Notes under the pieces: generated by a model | Told to the model about the DNA's origin: nothing | The model's input: the letters and a program-made list of their open reading frames with translations, nothing else | Database searches by the model: none | Translations under genes and position numbers: made by a program | Source: Symbiodinium natans | Taxonomy: Eukaryota; Sar; Dinophyceae; Suessiales; Symbiodiniaceae | DNA: 64,000 bases | Direction: 5' to 3' | NCBI GenBank assembly: GCA_905221605.1 | Contig: CAJNDS010002392.1 | Location: 250,001-314,000 of the forward strand | In this document: positions 52,056 through 62,429 of the stretch, in pieces | How positions within the stretch are numbered: the stretch's first letter is position 1 | How the letters are laid out: each line of letters begins with the position of its first letter

Positions 52056-52084
52056 CAGAGGTCCGTAGCAGGTGGGCCCGGGCG
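52056..52084 (+). repeat. right flanking direct repeat
   Basis: CAGAGGTCCGTAGCAGG ... CCGGGCG, counterpart of 42250-42273, starting on the base after the TIR. Confidence 0.7.
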
Positions 52085-52229
52085 CGGGCCGCGACAGCCA
52101 GGGGTTTAGGCACACACACACACCAATAAGAAAAAACAAGAAACACTAAACGAAAACAGGCTAGGGCCATTATTGTTTTTTTTCATTGCTTACTTTTTTG
52201 TTTTTGTTTTCATTTTGTAGAGTCCCTGT

Positions 52230-52396
52230 AATTTGCTATGACTGCGAGCGGGCGAAGCCGTTACAGAAAACAATCTCTAGAATTTGCTATGACTGCGAAA
52301 ACATTCCTTGGCATTTGCTATGACTGCGAGCGGGCGAAGCCGCGTCCGAAAACCGTTTCTGGACTTTGCTATGACTGCGAGCGGACGAAGCCGCTG
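52230..52396 (+). repeat. short tandem array with TTTGCTATGACTGCGA
   Basis: Four units starting at about 52232, 52283, 52314 and 52365, with spacing of 51, 31 and 51 bp. Three carry GCGGRCGAAGCCG after the core; the second is truncated. Confidence 0.88.
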
Positions 52397-52669
52397 CCGA
52401 GTTAAAGTTTACAGTGAGAGATGATTGATAACTTATCCTTGCGAAGGTTAATGTGATCTTCATTGACATGTTTCCTCGGACGACACCAGCAAGTACGAGA
52501 ACTACGACCTCCAGGACATCAAAGCTTGTGCGTGTCACCTACATGATTTGTGTCGGCAAAAGTAAATGCAAGACAAGAAGCGAACTCAAGAGATTTGTGT
52601 AAGGAAACTACATGTCGCAGCTTTTACTCAAAGTTTACGGGCAGGATACGAGTTCTCCAGTTGTGCAGC

Positions 52670-53302
52670 ATGGTGAAGGCAAACATAGACGTGCTGGTGC
52701 AGCGACGTCTGAGGGCCATGGCTCACACGCGAGCCCAAAAGGCTGAACTAAAAGCCATCTGGAAAACAAGAGCGAGGAACATCAAGAAGTCTCGGAAGAA
52801 AGTCAGCTCTGCCAACCAAAAGCTGCGGGACGCAGGCTACGAAGGCGAGCTTTCGGAAGTATCCTCGGTTTCTTCGTTAACCTCGTCATCCTCGTCTGGT
52901 TCTATGTCTGAGTCCGAACACAGCCTGGACAAAGACACGCCTTCTCCTAAGGATAAGGCAAAATCAAAAGCACCAGCGCCCGTCCCTAAGGGAAAAGGGC
53001 TTGCAGCACCGTCGTCCATCCCTAAGGGAAAAGGGCCCGTATCACCACCGCCACCTCCTAAAAGGAAAGGCTTGGTTTCACCTGCAGCCAAGAATGCCGG
53101 ACCTGCAGCGCCCAAGGCGCCCAGCCAGAACCGCAAGGCTAACGAGGCTGGAGAGTTCTACCCTGGCTTCCCAAGGGAAGACCCACGATTTTGTTTTGCT
53201 TGCGACCAGTTGCTACGTGGCATGGAGCGTGCAGGCAGCAAGCACAACACAGACTGCGAATGGAGAATTCGCAAAGTGCCAGCTAAGAAAGCGGCCGCTT
53301 GA
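52670..53302 (+). CDS. small basic protein with PKGKG repeats and a Cys motif
   Basis: ATG 52670 gives 210 codons; the frame is open further upstream but the coding look begins here (MVKANIDVLVQRRLRAMAHT). Residues 1-55 are a basic helix (AELKAIWKTRARNIKKSRKK), then comes a Ser-rich acidic segment (SSLTSSSSSGSMSESEHSLD), then four repeats of about 14-19 residues ending PKGKG or PKRKG with Ala/Pro/Ser between them. The C-terminal part holds FYPGFPREDPRFCFACDQLL with C-x2-C and a later HNTDCEW, a possible zinc site. I do not recognise the family. It lies 615 bp outside the right TIR, so it is not cargo by position. Confidence 0.55.
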   Translation: MVKANIDVLVQRRLRAMAHTRAQKAELKAIWKTRARNIKKSRKKVSSANQKLRDAGYEGELSEVSSVSSLTSSSSSGSMSESEHSLDKDTPSPKDKAKSKAPAPVPKGKGLAAPSSIPKGKGPVSPPPPPKRKGLVSPAAKNAGPAAPKAPSQNRKANEAGEFYPGFPREDPRFCFACDQLLRGMERAGSKHNTDCEWRIRKVPAKKAAA

Positions 53303-54164
53303 GCTCCAGTTGTCTGAGGTGCCAAAAGTCAGAATTCGTTATGCTATTGAGGATTCGCGTAGCAGCGGCCTAGCGCAACATGCGTTTTTGTAACCTTGTA
53401 AAGCATGTCGTGCTACGTGCGTTGCGAGGACAGACTGAGAACATTCTGATCTGCACAAGGAGTCTTCGGCTTTGAATTATGAGTAACCTCATAAGAACCC
53501 TAAAATAATGCGGTTGTCATTCATCTGATCAAATGGAACCAAAGCACTTCCTAGATCACGAAATAAATGTCTCGGCACAGGCCATCCACCTTATATTGCC
53601 TTACACCCTATTAAAATTCCAGCTCAATCCCATGCCGGGTTCCCACCTCACCACCTTACACTCTAAGCTATCACACGTAGCGATCAAGAATAATGTACAA
53701 CAAGCTGAATTGTTGTCGTTTAAACTTAAGACTGCATGCCTTTATCTTTATTAACATTTCGTCAATGTATAGAATAATCCTATTAATGCGATTATTCATC
53801 TCCGCGCTTTTTGATAGCGTGTGCAAGTTTTACTTGCAACACGAACTTATAAGCAACTAAGCAAACGCACTACTGCGATAACTGTTCAATCGCGTTTCAA
53901 AGCACACGACATGTAGTTCTGTGACGTTGCGTGTTCCTGCGACAAGCCAAGGTTACAATACTTCTTTAATCACACATTGTCTCTATAACACGTAGCTAGG
54001 CATCGTTCGTTAGGTCATTATGTTATATGACTTGAGTCTGTGATGACAATTATTCAGAATAAACAAGCTCATCTAACGTTGATTTTTTTCATGGTTAACA
54101 CCAATCTCAGAACAGAAAGAACATCCTCGAAGAGTTCCCGAGCACAAAGTGCGCCAGTCATAAT
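53303..54164. other. no supported gene
   Basis: AT-richer unique sequence. The ORF at 53533-53754 has no recognisable feature. Telomere-like words are absent from here to the end of the window. Confidence 0.5.
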
Positions 54165-55065
54165 CAATGCATATAGAACTACCAAACAATGCCATCTTGC
54201 AGCTCGGTTTCCTCAGTGAGATAGAGATTTAGAGTGAGCTCAGCACGCTCGCTTAGATGTACTTTTTAGACACGCACACTTCAGGACGTCCTCCATCTTC
54301 ATGACGCCCGCAGAGTTTTTTGGCGAGGTTTCATGCGTCGCTTATCAATTATTCATTGTTGAATTATTTAGTGGCGTAGTACTCAGACCGCATCATTCAT
54401 GACGTTTGCGCGGATCGTCAAGATATTGTATTACTTGAGCCTATGATTCAAAGCATGCCGTCGTGACAACACAAAATGGCATTGCAATCAGTTAAACGCA
54501 TTCTCTTCGCAGAGTTTCGGCTTTTGAGCAAACAGCAATTACCCTCTCTACCTCGCATATTTCAGGCCGCGCTTACCTCAGCAGATGAAAAACTGACTTG
54601 CTGACGCAAAACACAATACACATTCTCATCAAGCCTTGAAGACTTTCAGGTCCTGACTATGCGCTGGTCCAAGATGCAATGGTTGAACGAAGAGGAGCAC
54701 AAGCCTAAGCTTTTATGAGATTCATCAGCGAGCGGTTCGTGCCTGACGGCCACATTTAAAGTATCTGTATACTCACCCAACACTAAGAATTTGCTAAGGG
54801 CCGAGGCCGATCTGACGGCCGAAGTCAAATCTTCGGAAAGGTTCCCTGGCGTCAAACGCTACAATCATCATCAGTGCATGTATGACTGACTAACGAGGCC
54901 ATCCTGCAGTGCGGATTCCTCGCTGGCGGACAGACTTGTATGGAACTCAGCACGCTTGCTTAGATATATTTTGATTTTAAGAAACATGTGCTGTCAGGAC
55001 GTCTTCCACCATCGTGACGCCGGCAGAGTTTTTGAAGCAGTCTGACGCTTAACTGAGCAATTATA
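54165..55065 (+). repeat. direct segmental duplication, about 0.2 kb at 0.7 kb spacing
   Basis: The segment 54165-54365 (with CAGCACGCTCGCTTAGAT, CAGGACGTCCTCCATC, GACGCCCGCAGAGTTTTT) is matched by about 54865-55065 (CAGCACGCTTGCTTAGAT, CAGGACGTCTTCCACC, GACGCCGGCAGAGTTTTT), diverged by perhaps a quarter. It may be a duplicated exon-intron module of a gene no longer recognisable. Confidence 0.65.
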
Positions 55066-55489
55066 ACTTATTTCGAAATATTGATACGCGTAGCCTGTCA
55101 GACTTTGTACTATTAAGGCTTGAGGCAACTGAGTCGTCTCAGTGCCTAGAGCGCCGGACTTATGTGCTTGTCGCGCATGAATAGCTCATGAGTTAACATG
55201 TGAGATTTACTTAGGCCTTCCATTGATGTTCCTCAAGCTTCACGCGCGAAGAAACACCACACGAAGTGTCTGCGTCTCAGTTTCAAACACAATGGCATCT
55301 GCGTGCGATCTTTCTCATGTAGGGCATCTGAATCCCGACGGCCGCTGGACAAGGACTAAAACGATTTTGTTATTGATTAGATGTGCTGCTGCACGTGCAA
55401 CTTACCAGGACCAAGCACATGGCCAACAACCTTGCGACACTTGACGAGAATGTGACGAAGTACATAGCTTTCTGACACATCGTCTTGAA

Positions 55490-55790
55490 AAAAAATAAGG
55501 CTATCGAGTGACTTCCCCCCTACGCTTGCGACAAATGAGTGTGGAACTCATTATTTATTTATGCAAGCAAATCATTCTGCGTGCATTTCTTCCGGAATAA
55601 CTGCACTTGATCAAGTGGTAAGATGCCAATCTAAGCTTTGAAGCAATTTCTTGAGAAGTGAGGCCATCCAGCGACTCCATTGCGCCTGCGAAAAATGAGT
55701 GCGGAACTCACTATCTATTCATGTAAGAAAGTCATTTGACATGCGCCTCTTCAAAAGATCTGCACTTTCTGAACTAGGAAGATGATTATT
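55490..55790 (+). repeat. tandem duplication, about 165-bp period
   Basis: GACAAATGAGTGTGGAACTC at 55531 and GAAAAATGAGTGCGGAACTC at 55691, each followed by CAT or CAC, a TATTYATG run, and TCT(T/C)C ... CTGCACTT. No firm coding frame. Confidence 0.65.
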
Positions 55791-56661
55791 GAACCCTTGT
55801 GTTCTTCTTCGGCTGACGCTGTTGCAACGTCTACGCACGTTGACAAGCTCATCCAAATGGAGTTCACCGCTGAGTTGCGATGCAGTTAGAATGCAAACCG
55901 AAGCATTGCTATACTTATGCCTGCATCACTCCCTTCAGCAGGTTCGCAGCCTCGCTGGCGTCCGTGCTTCAGTTTCAGATTACAAATGCTAACTCCTGAA
56001 GATGCGCGGTGCTACATTGTTTGTGAGTCTGCCGAAAAGGTTCAGCGACATGCCGTTCATTCAGGCCGACATGTCTCTCCTGAAGTCGACCGAGCCCGCC
56101 TGCCTCTAGACGTAATGGATCAACTCTAGAACATGCTGCGTATTCTGCATATGTTTCACAAGGGATCGCCGCTGGCTTCTGCATGAAGAAGTGCATTGAC
56201 AACGTCGGCGATGTGATCGCGAAGAACATATTTAGTCGACTTTGCAGTACACGTCGCCACGCGACTACGCAGGACGTAACTGAGTGACGGCTGCCTTATG
56301 TTCGAGCGAATTGTTGTTACAGAAGGATTCAATTTGCTGGAAGTCGATCACCAGACCTGCTTGGTACAGAGGCTTCGGTCGGAGAGGCGCACGTGTACTT
56401 ATAAGTTTTGGCACAGTTAATTCCGAATAGTTTGCGCTCATGTTTCTCTGAGGTCGAAACTTTCGATCAATTTGCCGCGAGCGAAGCACACGCAAGCCCT
56501 CAGGCTCCACCAGCATCTTGGATATATTCCATGCTCAGAAAAATAATATAGCAGTCAAAGGTACGAGTGCGTGTTCTTCTGCCGAGACTGTGGCAAGACA
56601 ACATGTCACTGAAAGCACGCAAGTTTGTCGAGATCAATGTATGATATCGTGAGGTCATCGT

Positions 56662-56897
56662 GACCTGCTCGAAATTGTCCAATGCACCGGCTTCAAGGTG
56701 ACGTACAGCCGCGACGGCCCATTCTGGAGCGCAGCCAACAACGACACATCTCTTATTTCGTTCTGCACACACTTCTGGGCCAAACAGCCAGGTCACTGCG
56801 AGCATTAAATAAAGCAATTCAGAATGTTGACACTATGGTATACAAAGCAGATAATGCTGCAGAGGAAGTAAAGCGCAAGAAGTCAGAAAACACATAG
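56662..56897 (+). pseudogene. broken copy of a DGPFW-motif gene
   Basis: One frame (56662 on) reads DLLEIVQCTGFKVTYSRDGP and FWSAANNDTSLISF but soon meets a stop. The next frame carries a coding-like ALNKAIQNVDTMVYKADNAA to a stop at 56895. Joining them needs a frame change without a visible splice site, so this looks like a decayed copy of the gene at 56996-57398. Confidence 0.4.
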
Positions 56898-56995
56898 CGC
56901 CTTAACGGCTTGCATTTGGACTCGTAACTTTTGAATAATTACAAATGCTTATAGTCAGCTCATCAAGTAAGCAATGCTTCATGCACAGGTCAGGA

Positions 56996-57398
56996 GAAGT
57001 TCGCTGAAGTTTGCCTCATCGACGCCTTCCGATCACACGGCGTAAAGGTCCCTTACAGCTGCGACGGACCTTTCTGGGCACTCAGGAATGGCAACGAAAT
57101 GCTGCTTTCATTCGAGACACTCAGCAGAACTTGTAATGCAATGTGTTCATTCGCTATAACTGCACGAGCAAGCAAACTGAGGAAGCACCTGACACCGGTG
57201 CCTACAAAGAGCCTATCATCTTTCGGCGAATACATCCTTTTGGCTGACAATCACTTCGTAGCTATTCGCGTTGACGAGAATGGCTGCGAAATCAACTTCA
57301 CCAAGCAGCGACATTTATGGGAGCGAGCACATCTCTCAACCATGGAGGCACTTTGCGTATTATCTCTAGTTACTCTAGTTGATAACACTGCATGCTGA
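56996..57398 (+). CDS. DGPFW-motif exon, unknown family
   Basis: The frame is open from about 56991 and reads QEKFAEVCLIDAFRSHGVKV, then PYSCDGPFWALRNGNEMLLS, later GEYILLADNHFVAIRVDENG, to the TGA at 57396. The start is probably an acceptor (CAG) near 56991, not a methionine. The block DGPFW-xxxNxxxxLxSF is shared with the broken copy 330 bp upstream, so these are tandem paralogous exons. The late NHFVAI resembles the catalytic His region of papain-like proteases, but no Cys box is identified; I do not claim that function. Confidence 0.4.
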
Positions 57399-57540
57399 GA
57401 TTACGTCAGGCTACCTGGTGGAGATGTCCATCTACGAGAGTCGTCTACTTGAATCCCAAGCAAGCGTACAAAATCTACCGCTTGCAGGCGCTATTCAGTG
57501 GTGTAGTTCGTATTTTCTTTTAAGGCACTCTGATACGTCA

Positions 57541-57966
57541 GGCCGGATCTTCTGTGGACATCCTAGACATTGCTGAGGATTCTAAGGGCTCTGGTCTCGA
57601 GTCCGAGCCTAAGAAACCAGAACATATTGGCGTGCATGCTCGTAAACTCATGTGGTGTTTTCTCACGGCAATCTTCGTAGGCCTTGGATGAAAAAAGCTT
57701 TGCGCAGAGACTTGGTGGTACACGGCGGAGATGTGCCGAGTCCAAGAACAAAGACACTTCAAGATGTGATCTTGGAGATTCCGGGCATGCTAGAGGCGTC
57801 ATTTAGCAAGCGCAGTGACTTCAAGTCATTATGGCACATTCAAAAAATTGTCAGGCTTTCTGCAGTACAAGACAAGACAGTAAGGCCTTGCGCATTGCAT
57901 ATATTCATCAGTAGATCATCAGTTTCATTACGTGCGAAATTATTGACAGGCCTCGACCTCGTCTAG
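57541..57966 (+). CDS. exon-like blocks of unknown gene
   Basis: A block at 57541-57690 follows GTCAG and reads AGSSVDILDIAEDSKGSGLE and on to EPKKPEHIGVHARKLMW. A second coding-like block at about 57690-57830 has RRDLVVHGGDVPSPRTKTLQ in one frame and ALDEKSFAQRLGG in another, so the correct frame is unclear. Probably exons of the same decayed gene complex as 56.6-57.4 kb. Confidence 0.3.
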
Positions 57967-58089
57967 CAGCTCGACGATGAAGGCTTATGATTTTGCTTCT
58001 GTGACGGTGATCAAGAAACATCATGTATTGAGTACAGCGCAGCGCTTCGCGTGTGACAAATTCACAGGTGCGAAACGTACGTGTTTATG

Positions 58090-58961
58090 TTTTTAAATAA
58101 GTCAACAGGCAAACCCAACTGTATCTCCAACGTCGAGATCGTCAAGAACATCCAGTGCAAAGGCTGCATGCTTAAGCCCATTGCAATTGCTTTCATGCAG
58201 GCAAGTGAACATCAATTAATCATATGTCGCAAGAATTAGCTTGCTCGTGTTAAAAGCGTGCTTGGGTCTATTCTTTTATGACTAAACAGGCAGACTCGGC
58301 TACGTCTTCAACGTCACATTCATCAAGAACATCCAGAAAGAACATCCAGTGCAAAGGCTGCGTGCTTGAGCATATTGCAAATGCTTGCACACAGGCAAAG
58401 TTACTTCAGGTGTCTGTAATTTGCGTGAATATGCTTGCATTTGCGAAGGCAACTTCGGCTTCTAGCCAAACATCTACAGCATCCAGAAATTTGGAGTCCA
58501 AGGCAGTAAATAGTATTCTGCGAGTGTCTGCAGCTGTCGGAATGAGCAGCCCATCTGCACTTGTAAATCTGGTTGGAATTACGCTTCAGGCGCAGCCTTC
58601 TTCATACAAAATTCCAAGCAACTTCGAGCCTTTCCACTCTGGTTCACATTTGGAGTGGAGATTAAAAGATGAATGGGCTGTTTTTCGTAGAAGCCAATGC
58701 ACTCCTCGACCAACGCTGAACTCAATCAGCGATTGCAACATTGGTTGTTTACGTGATCGACATGGAGCGTGGGAGCTACATCCTCAACATCCGATCCTCA
58801 GACAATTGGGGTTTCCACGCGGCTTTCCCGGCGCAATGCTGTACTGCCCTTCACTGAAAACAGCTTTTTGGTCGGATACTATTAAAGATTCATGGGCGAT
58901 GCTGCGGGACTTCGAAGATATTTTGACTACGATGTCGTCCAGAAGGCTTACTTTTCGGTAG
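58090..58961 (+). CDS. tandemly duplicated Ser/Thr-rich exon and downstream ORF
   Basis: A segment of about 110 bp at 58105-58205 (TCAAGAACATCCAGTGCAAA, then GGCTGC) is repeated at about 58287-58396 with an insertion of AGAAAGAACATCCAG, and a weaker third copy begins near 58448. The downstream frame (58278-58961, 227 codons) includes Ser/Thr-rich SATSSTSHSSRTSRKN, then LEWRLKDEWAVFRRSQCTPR and FPRGFPGAMLYCPSLKTAFW to a TAG. The neighbouring frame also has coding-like stretches (YVIDMERGSYILNIRSS at about 58749-58800), so frames conflict. Likely partly pseudogenic. Confidence 0.3.
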
Positions 58962-59508
58962 TAAAACCTAATACGCACTTGACATTGCGCACAGTGGTTC
59001 AATTCATTCATCACGCAATCAATGTCTTAAATTCTGTGAGGTGGTCTCGACGCAAGGCAACACCGCTCACATCTTTGCAGGCTTCGCCACGGACTGCCTG
59101 CAGTTTTGTGCAGCTACGAATTCAGTAGCATAACTTGATTAACAAAACCAGCATTGCGAATATGCATTTAAGAATCTGCGCTTGCGAGGACTTCCAGCAG
59201 CTATGTAGCAACGTCGTCAACATCTTCTGATGCAAGGTCACACGTGACAATTACTACACAAAGATGTTTGTTTATGTATTGCGCAGCATCATCTGAGAAA
59301 GCAAACACATGTCGAACCCTGCAGGTGCGAGAAAGGTGATGCCGCGGCCGACTTCCAGCCTATAACCAAAGCACCGAATCTCAGCAGAAATATTGAACTC
59401 AATGCCTCACACGTTTACAACTAATGACATCATAAAAGAATACTGAAACATTAGTAAACAAGTGACACGCAGCTTACAATACGTGTGCACCTTTTTCGTC
59501 GTTTGCAG
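58962..59508. other. no firmly supported gene
   Basis: 58962-59120 continues coding-like words in changing frames (GNTAHIFAGFATDCLQFCA). 59130-59508 looks intronic or intergenic and ends in the acceptor-like TTTGCAG at 59502-59508. Confidence 0.35.
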
Positions 59509-60754
59509 GCGATGGAATCGGCGTCAGGAGCAAGATGGCAAAGGAGGCGCTTCAGAGTATTCGCAGGATTGCGTGCCTGCGATACACGAGATCTCCTCCA
59601 CAAATCGACGATGCAGAATTTTTTTCTTCGGACAACGACGAAGTACACTTATTGGGATTTCGCCTGGCGAGGTTCCCTTTGACGTAGTCGCGCGGGCATA
59701 CAACATCAACAGACCTGGCTGTCGAGCTTTGCCTGTAATCTTATTCGACAAAGAAGTGCGCACCCTCATGTTTATGGCGGTGCCTTTCTACCCACTGGGA
59801 ACTACACGCATCTCATTCTGTTTATTTGAGTTAGGCGACGCCGGAATCGAGCAAGCAGTAATCATTCCTTTCTTACCTTATCCCAGTTGGGACGGCGTCT
59901 GGTCGTATCTCGACATTGCTTTCGGATTTCTGAAAACGCGCGGAAACAGATACCGCCTTGAAGTTGGTGAATGTTGCCTTCAAGAAAGCGATGATATATC
60001 CTGGCTGCCAGTTGGCTGTCATGTACGACTGACAAGTGAACGCCGCTCAACGCAAATAGCACTTCCACCATTGGCAGGATCTGCGTTCGCCTGGCCAGAA
60101 ACGGAAGACATGTTCGTCCGCTGGTTCCAGAGCGAGCATACAATTGTGAAAGCTGCCATGTGCAGACGGCGACAACTTTGTTACGCTTGCGGCCGCAGAG
60201 TTTCGGATGTTGATTGCAAGAAGTACATCGGCCTGGCGAAACAAGGAACGCTGGGGCAGCATTGCGCCGATACATGCGGTGATGTGTCGCATCTAATCCG
60301 ACCAAGTGTGTCTTCAAAAACACAGTATGAAATTCAGATTCCAATGTGCATCCATCCTGCCCTTATTAGTTTGTACCTGGGCACGCTACATGCTTTCGGT
60401 AACGACTTCGTGAATTTCGCACTACTGCCAGGCTCTAGTGTCGGGAAGCCCATCTGGCAGGAAGCAGCAATTGTCTCCGGCTTCAGCAGAAAACAAAGCA
60501 TGTCGGGCGACCCGTGTGTAGATGAAGAGGATGCTATGGGCGGCAGCACGGAGTGCGTCGCAACAGATTACACTGTGAAGCATCATGAGAAAGACAGCAG
60601 TGAACCCGCACTCCGCAAATTTCTCGCGACGTCAGAGGCTGCCAACGCAAGGCTGTGCAGACAGCTGGCATTGAACGTGTTCATTGCCGTGACGAATGCT
60701 ATCACTGCATCGAGAACGGCTCCGACGATAGCTGCCTTGCCGCAGATCTCATGA
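59509..60754 (+). CDS. Cys-rich protein of unknown function, probable frameshift
   Basis: After the acceptor TTTGCAG|GC the best-looking frame begins DGIGVRSKMAKEALQSIRRI and runs to QIDDAEFFSSDNDEVHLLGF before a TAG at 59685. From about 59665 the coding look moves to the frame that reads VPFDVVARAYNINRPGCRAL and stays open to the TGA at 60752. A single-base loss or an unseen intron would explain this. The long frame contains VPFYPLGTTRISFCLFELGD and a Cys/His cluster CRRRQLCYACGRR, then DCKKY and HCADTCGD (about 60160-60285) that could bind zinc. The 3' end overlaps the next ORF by 100 bp in another frame. Not recognised. Confidence 0.45.
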
Positions 60755-62361
60755 GACTGGCGTGCGGTCTGCAAGCCCAACAAAAACAAGTTCATGAGCA
60801 AGATGATGCGAGTACAGCTGCTGTGCTGGCAGCAAATACACATGATAACAAGCGCTGGGACGCAGACGACTTCGACGGCATCGGAGGCAGTCTTCCTCTG
60901 GATGTTGTCAGAGATATAACCCTGTTTCATTTTTCGCCAGCTCATCTCAGGACACTGGCTTCCACCTGCCGAGCACTGAAGGAGGCCGTGCGAGACTCTA
61001 GTCGTTGGCAGAACAGAGTCTTGTACTTAGAGGGGGACGAGTTCCATGATCGCTCTGTAATCAACTCGATCCTACCTATTTGCAACATCGCAAGCGCGGC
61101 AAGTGTGAGATGCAGGCAACTTTGTTTGTTCTCAACCATGCCGCAAAACATCTATGTTTCCATGCCAGTGCAGCGTATGCGCTTGCCTGGCAACGTCGGA
61201 ACGGACATTCTGGGCTTCCACTCCATAGGTCCGATGATGGGAAGAGCAACGTTCGACCTCATCCTCCCTGCATCTACTTGTGGCATTTACATGGGCGTTA
61301 AGGAATGGCGAGGAATCAAGAAATCATATTGTCGTATAGACAATCTATTCAGAAGCAACACAACTTGGTCCTATGGCTTGAACGGCGAAATGCCTCGTCC
61401 TCATTACGGCAGAGAACGGCATCAGATCCGAGCAGACACCGTCCACAACTTCGCGCTCGAGTGGAGCAGCCATTGCTTTGAAGTCTCACTCGATAACGTC
61501 GGGGTGACTAGAATTACCACAAGCGCCAACGGCATCGAGATGGCGCCTCCCTTAGCAGAAGTGTTCGTGTGGCTGTACAGGCGAACACACGCAGACGATT
61601 TCCAGCCAAGCTTCAGGTCTAAGCCATCTCCTTTATCTCACACTGCGACAGTGAAGTGCAGCATCTGCGCGCAGACGAGATGCATCACTGCAACACGTTG
61701 GAGAGTCTGCCCGACGTGTTCGACATGGATGTGCCACAGGCATGTGCTACATCACCCAGACCAATTATGCCCTTTCTGTCCTGCTCAACTTCAGGATGCT
61801 CTCGGGGGCAGTAGCGACTACTTGTCAGTTACAGTTTCTGCTGCGGCGAAGCTTGAGTCTGACAAGTCTCCCTACGTGCACGCAGGCACATACTATAAAA
61901 AAATGCAATGGCATCTCCAATCTGATTGCAAGTTCCATGGCGTCATAAACAAGATCCTGCGCAAGCACGCTGATGTTTGGAACAACATGCCTGAGGCACT
62001 CTACTTGCTGCCTGATCCGGATGAGAAAATCAGTATGGCCAAGCGGCAGTGGGAACAAGTTCTCCACAGAGCGAGAATCATATTGGACTTGCTGCACCAA
62101 GGCCAAGACGTCGTGTTATACCATTTCATTTACGATCAGGCTCGCCGCTTGAGGCCAGATCTCGGCGACACTTTCTTGCATTGTCCTCACCCGACTTCAT
62201 TTTCTTCCTCAGAAGAGTGGAGACGAGTGGCTTTGCGTTGTGCTCTGGAGATCCACGTATCGCTGGCAGAAGCTCGCTGTGAACACGCAGCCAGAGTACT
62301 CCAGAAAGTCGCAGCGTCTCAATCAATCGCGACTTGGCACTGCAGAATGTATAAGTTCTGA
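60655..62361 (+). CDS. F-box protein with C-terminal RING-like zinc finger
   Basis: 568 codons open from 60655; the real start may be a splice acceptor within the first 100 bp. Residues about 79-118 (LPLDVVRDITLFHFSPAHLR, then TLASTCRALKEAV) fit the F-box pattern of proteins that recruit substrates to SCF ubiquitin ligases. The middle region (about 195-310: FDLILPASTCGIYMGVKEW, HCFEVSLDNVGVTRI) is beta-rich and might be a SPRY-like fold. Residues 335-375 hold C-x2-C, C-x2-C, C-H-x-H and C-x2-C (CSIC, CPTC, CHRH, CPFC), a RING/B-box-like zinc site. The remainder is helical. An F-box with a RING-like finger in one chain would be unusual. A short exon-like copy of the F-box lead-in (ADDLDGLGGSVPG) recurs at about 62430-62525. 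Confidence 0.6.
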   Translation: MQTAGIERVHCRDECYHCIENGSDDSCLAADLMRLACGLQAQQKQVHEQDDASTAAVLAANTHDNKRWDADDFDGIGGSLPLDVVRDITLFHFSPAHLRTLASTCRALKEAVRDSSRWQNRVLYLEGDEFHDRSVINSILPICNIASAASVRCRQLCLFSTMPQNIYVSMPVQRMRLPGNVGTDILGFHSIGPMMGRATFDLILPASTCGIYMGVKEWRGIKKSYCRIDNLFRSNTTWSYGLNGEMPRPHYGRERHQIRADTVHNFALEWSSHCFEVSLDNVGVTRITTSANGIEMAPPLAEVFVWLYRRTHADDFQPSFRSKPSPLSHTATVKCSICAQTRCITATRWRVCPTCSTWMCHRHVLHHPDQLCPFCPAQLQDALGGSSDYLSVTVSAAAKLESDKSPYVHAGTYYKKMQWHLQSDCKFHGVINKILRKHADVWNNMPEALYLLPDPDEKISMAKRQWEQVLHRARIILDLLHQGQDVVLYHFIYDQARRLRPDLGDTFLHCPHPTSFSSSEEWRRVALRCALEIHVSLAEARCEHAARVLQKVAASQSIATWHCRMYKF

Positions 62362-62429
62362 TGCACTTTTGCTACTTGAGCGCAGCTGTATAGATTGCGT
62401 TCGCTTTTGTGTGTTCATCGTTTCCCTAG

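Noticed and set aside
55125-55200. tRNA-like D-arm and anticodon words (CTCAGTGCCTAGAGCGCC)
   Set aside because: The anticodon stem does not pair and no B box follows; at most a decayed tRNA-derived repeat.
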